Shown here: positions 4,142 through 6,258 of the stretch, piece after piece
Numbering within the stretch: the first letter of the stretch is position 1
Layout of the letters: each line of letters begins with the position of its first letter
NCBI GenBank assembly: GCA_964424545.1
Contig: CAYRJN010000212.1
Location: 1-6,258 of the forward strand
Reading direction: 5' to 3'
Source of the DNA: JAUVIB01 sp964424545
GTDB lineage: Bacteria > Calditrichota > Calditrichia > Calditrichales > Calditrichaceae
Length of the DNA: 6,258 bases
Position numbers and translations under genes: made by a program
The notes under the pieces: generated by a model
What the model was told of the DNA's origin: nothing
The model's database searches: none
The model's input: the letters and a program-made list of their open reading frames with translations, nothing else

Positions 4142-6258
4142 TTAATGCGCTGCGTTGTCTACCCGTTCCACGGAAAGGACGCCGGAAATTCTTCCGATGT
4201 TATTGATAATTTGGGTGAGTTGACTTAAATCCTTAATTAAAATATCGAGATAACCGCGGGCATAAATTTCTTCTGAAATAAAATTTACGGCGACAATATT
4301 AATATTTAGCCGTGAAATACAAAGCGTAATATCTCTTAACAGATCCTTACGGTCTTCTCCAAGCACTGAGAGATGAACATGAAACTCCTGATCTTTAGCG
4401 GTTGCCCACTCCACATCAATGATGCGTTCTTTTTCGCGATACAAATTCATCATATTTTTACAATCGGTTCGGTGAATAGTGACGCCCTTGCCTCTCGTTA
4501 AGTATCCGATAATGCGATCGCCCGGAACAGGCTGGCAGCAATTGGCAAAATTAATCAACATATTATCGATACCTTGCACGCGAATAGTGTTACCGCTACG
4601 AGCTCGTTTTAAGAAGCGCACAACAAAATTTTCTTTTTCAATCGTATCGTCATCGGATTCAGGAAAAATCTTTTTGCGGATATCTTCTATGGTTAAATCG
4701 CCCTTGCCAAGGGCAATTTTTAAACTTTCTACCGTTTGAAATCCGAATTTGGGAAGTATGTCCATAAATTCTTGTTTCTTTTCATTCAATTTATGTTTTT
4801 TAACAAATTTAGATAAAATCTCTCCGCCTATTTGCAAAATCTGTTCGTTCTGCTCTTCGCGTAAGATTTTTTTTATCCAATGACGCGCCTTGCTGGTTTT
4901 TACGACCGAAAGCCAGTCTTGAGCCGGTTTTTGATTTTGAGATGTGATAATTTCTACCTGTTCACCGCTTTTTAATATATACCTCAATGGCACAATACGC
5001 CCGTTTACTTTTGCGGCGATGCAATGATTACCGATATTCGTATGAACGGCATAAGCAAAATCAATAGGTGTTGAATCTTTCGGCAACTTGATCAAATCCC
5101 CGCCGGGCGTAAAAACAAATACCTCGTCCTGAAATAAATCGATTTTTAGATTTTCAAGGAAATCTATTGGGTCGTCTTCGTCGTCTTGCATTTGTCTTTC
5201 GAGAAGCTCGCGCACCCAATTCAAATGCTTATCAACAGCGTCGTCCTCTTCTATTCCTTCTTTATAGCGCCAATGAGCGGCAATTCCGTTTTCCGCCATT
5301 TCGTGCATTTCCTCAGTACGGATTTGTATTTCAATCATTCGACCATCCGGGCCGATTACCGTTGTATGCAATGATTGATAACCGTTGATTTTGGGCATGG
5401 CTATGTAATCTTTAAATCGATCGTAAACGGGCATAAATTTACTATGAATAATACCGAGCGTGTAATAGCATTCTTCAATTTTATCGACGATAATGCGTAT
5501 GGCCAGTAAATCGTAAATTTCCTCAAACGGTTTTTTCCGCTTGGTCATCTTGTTATGAATACTAAAAAAACTTTTCGGTCGTCCTGAAATATCGGCTTTT
5601 ATATTATTTTTTAATAACTCTTTCTCAATAGGTTCCGCGATACTTTGAATATATTTTTCTCTTTCTTTCCGCGATACTTTAATCTTTTTTACGAGGTTAT
5701 TATAAGCTTTCGGATCGAGATATTTTAAAGAGAGGTCTTCTAGTTCGGTTTTGATTTTAGCAATACCGAGCCGATGCGCCAAAGGGGCGTAAATATCGCG
5801 CGTTTCGATGGCAATACGTTGACGTTTTTTTTCAGAAATAAAATTTAAGGTGCGCATGTTGTGTAAACGGTCGGCAAATTTAATAATAATAACACGGACA
5901 TCTTTTGCCATGGAAAGCAACATTTTTCGGAAGGTTTCGGCTTGTTGTTCCTCTTTACTTTGATAGCGGATATTGCTGATTTTAGTTACTCCGTCAACAA
6001 GGAAAGCCGTTGTTTCGCCAAATTCATCGGTAACTTCCTCAAGCGTAACCGGCGTATCTTCCACGACGTCGTGCAATAATGCGGCAATAATCATCGTTTG
6101 ATCCATACGCAGTTCAGCAAGGATTTGAGCTACATTGAGACAATGGATAAAATAGGGTTCTCCCGAATGGCGCTGTTGGGTTAAATGCGCTACTAATCCG
6201 AAGTTATAGGCACGTCTTAACTCATTTTGATCTTGATTTTTTGAATAATTATCGACGG
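4142..6258 (-). CDS. Bifunctional-type (p)ppGpp synthetase/hydrolase Rel/SpoT (5' end cut by window edge)
   Basis: Makes and degrades (p)ppGpp, the stringent-response alarmone. 704 residues are visible; the frame is open at the right edge. Long RSH proteins are about 700-750 residues, so roughly the first 20-50 are missing. An internal Met (6106) is not the start, since conserved sequence such as SGEPYFIH continues upstream of it. Numbering from the first full codon: the HD hydrolase domain has His38, LLHDVVEDT (His62-Asp63) and KFADRLHNM (Asp129). The synthetase domain has YDLLAIRI (248-255), RFKDYIAMPK (280-289), NGYQSLHTT (291-299) and EIQIRT (Glu309). The TGS domain (about 377-440) has IDFAYAVHT. 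A helical region follows, then the CC/zinc-finger-like domain (Cys573-Cys574, His595, Cys599), then ACT (about 623-700). The RxKD motif, not ExDD, plus intact HD residues indicate both activities. I cannot choose between rel and spoT names. greA lies downstream. Confidence 0.95.
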   Translation of the reverse strand, partial: VDNYSKNQDQNELRRAYNFGLVAHLTQQRHSGEPYFIHCLNVAQILAELRMDQTMIIAALLHDVVEDTPVTLEEVTDEFGETTAFLVDGVTKISNIRYQSKEEQQAETFRKMLLSMAKDVRVIIIKFADRLHNMRTLNFISEKKRQRIAIETRDIYAPLAHRLGIAKIKTELEDLSLKYLDPKAYNNLVKKIKVSRKEREKYIQSIAEPIEKELLKNNIKADISGRPKSFFSIHNKMTKRKKPFEEIYDLLAIRIIVDKIEECYYTLGIIHSKFMPVYDRFKDYIAMPKINGYQSLHTTVIGPDGRMIEIQIRTEEMHEMAENGIAAHWRYKEGIEEDDAVDKHLNWVRELLERQMQDDEDDPIDFLENLKIDLFQDEVFVFTPGGDLIKLPKDSTPIDFAYAVHTNIGNHCIAAKVNGRIVPLRYILKSGEQVEIITSQNQKPAQDWLSVVKTSKARHWIKKILREEQNEQILQIGGEILSKFVKKHKLNEKKQEFMDILPKFGFQTVESLKIALGKGDLTIEDIRKKIFPESDDDTIEKENFVVRFLKRARSGNTIRVQGIDNMLINFANCCQPVPGDRIIGYLTRGKGVTIHRTDCKNMMNLYREKERIIDVEWATAKDQEFHVHLSVLGEDRKDLLRDITLCISRLNINIVAVNFISEEIYARGYLDILIKDLSQLTQIINNIGRISGVLSVERVDNAAH

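Noticed and set aside
5167..5388. Two overlapping plus-strand open frames of 60-75 codons
   Set aside because: Both are antisense to the conserved Rel synthetase region and overlap each other in different frames; no independent support.
4142..6106. Rel starting at the internal Met (654 residues)
   Set aside because: The frame continues upstream to the window edge with conserved HD-domain sequence (SGEPYFIH, VAQILAEL), so the true start is beyond the window.

Overview
The window is an ordinary-looking bacterial chromosomal segment. It is AT-rich by eye, with AT-heavy intergenic DNA, and all six recognisable genes lie on the minus strand. In transcription order, from high to low coordinates, they are: a bifunctional-type Rel/SpoT (p)ppGpp synthetase/hydrolase whose N-terminus is cut by the right edge; greA; a protein with two PspC domains; a small polytopic LiaF/DUF5668-like membrane protein; aroA (EPSP synthase); and aroE (shikimate dehydrogenase), cut by the left edge a few codons before its end. 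I see no mobile element, tRNA, rRNA, CRISPR array or phage gene.

Layout. rel (4142 to right edge) is separated from greA (3410-3877) by 264 bases of AT-rich DNA with weak inverted repeats. greA starts with TTG behind a clear Shine-Dalgarno site. A 102-base gap leads to a tight four-gene block. The PspC gene (2609-3307) and the membrane-protein gene (2072-2605) are 3 bases apart, and both have strong purine-rich ribosome binding sites. aroA (813-2072) and aroE (left edge to 813) each start at an ATG whose first A is the last base of the upstream gene's TAA stop. Neither has a good ribosome binding site, so translation is probably coupled.

How the genes work together. rel and greA both act on transcriptional control under starvation or stress: one sets (p)ppGpp levels and the other rescues backtracked RNA polymerase. 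The PspC and LiaF-like proteins belong to families linked to envelope stress. aroA and aroE are two steps of the shikimate pathway to chorismate. The coupling of a membrane-stress-type pair to the aro pair is the most notable structural point. Physical linkage is seen; a functional link is inference.

Organism. The genes are bacterial. Regular Shine-Dalgarno sites (GGGAGT, GGGGGAG, AAAGGA) argue against a typical Bacteroidota, which mostly lack them. An AT-rich Gram-negative, perhaps from a lineage near the FCB group, would fit, but this is a weak guess and I make no phylum call. I found no convincing new system; the best leads are the tandem-PspC architecture, the related repeat modules in its neighbour, and the coupling to aroA-aroE.
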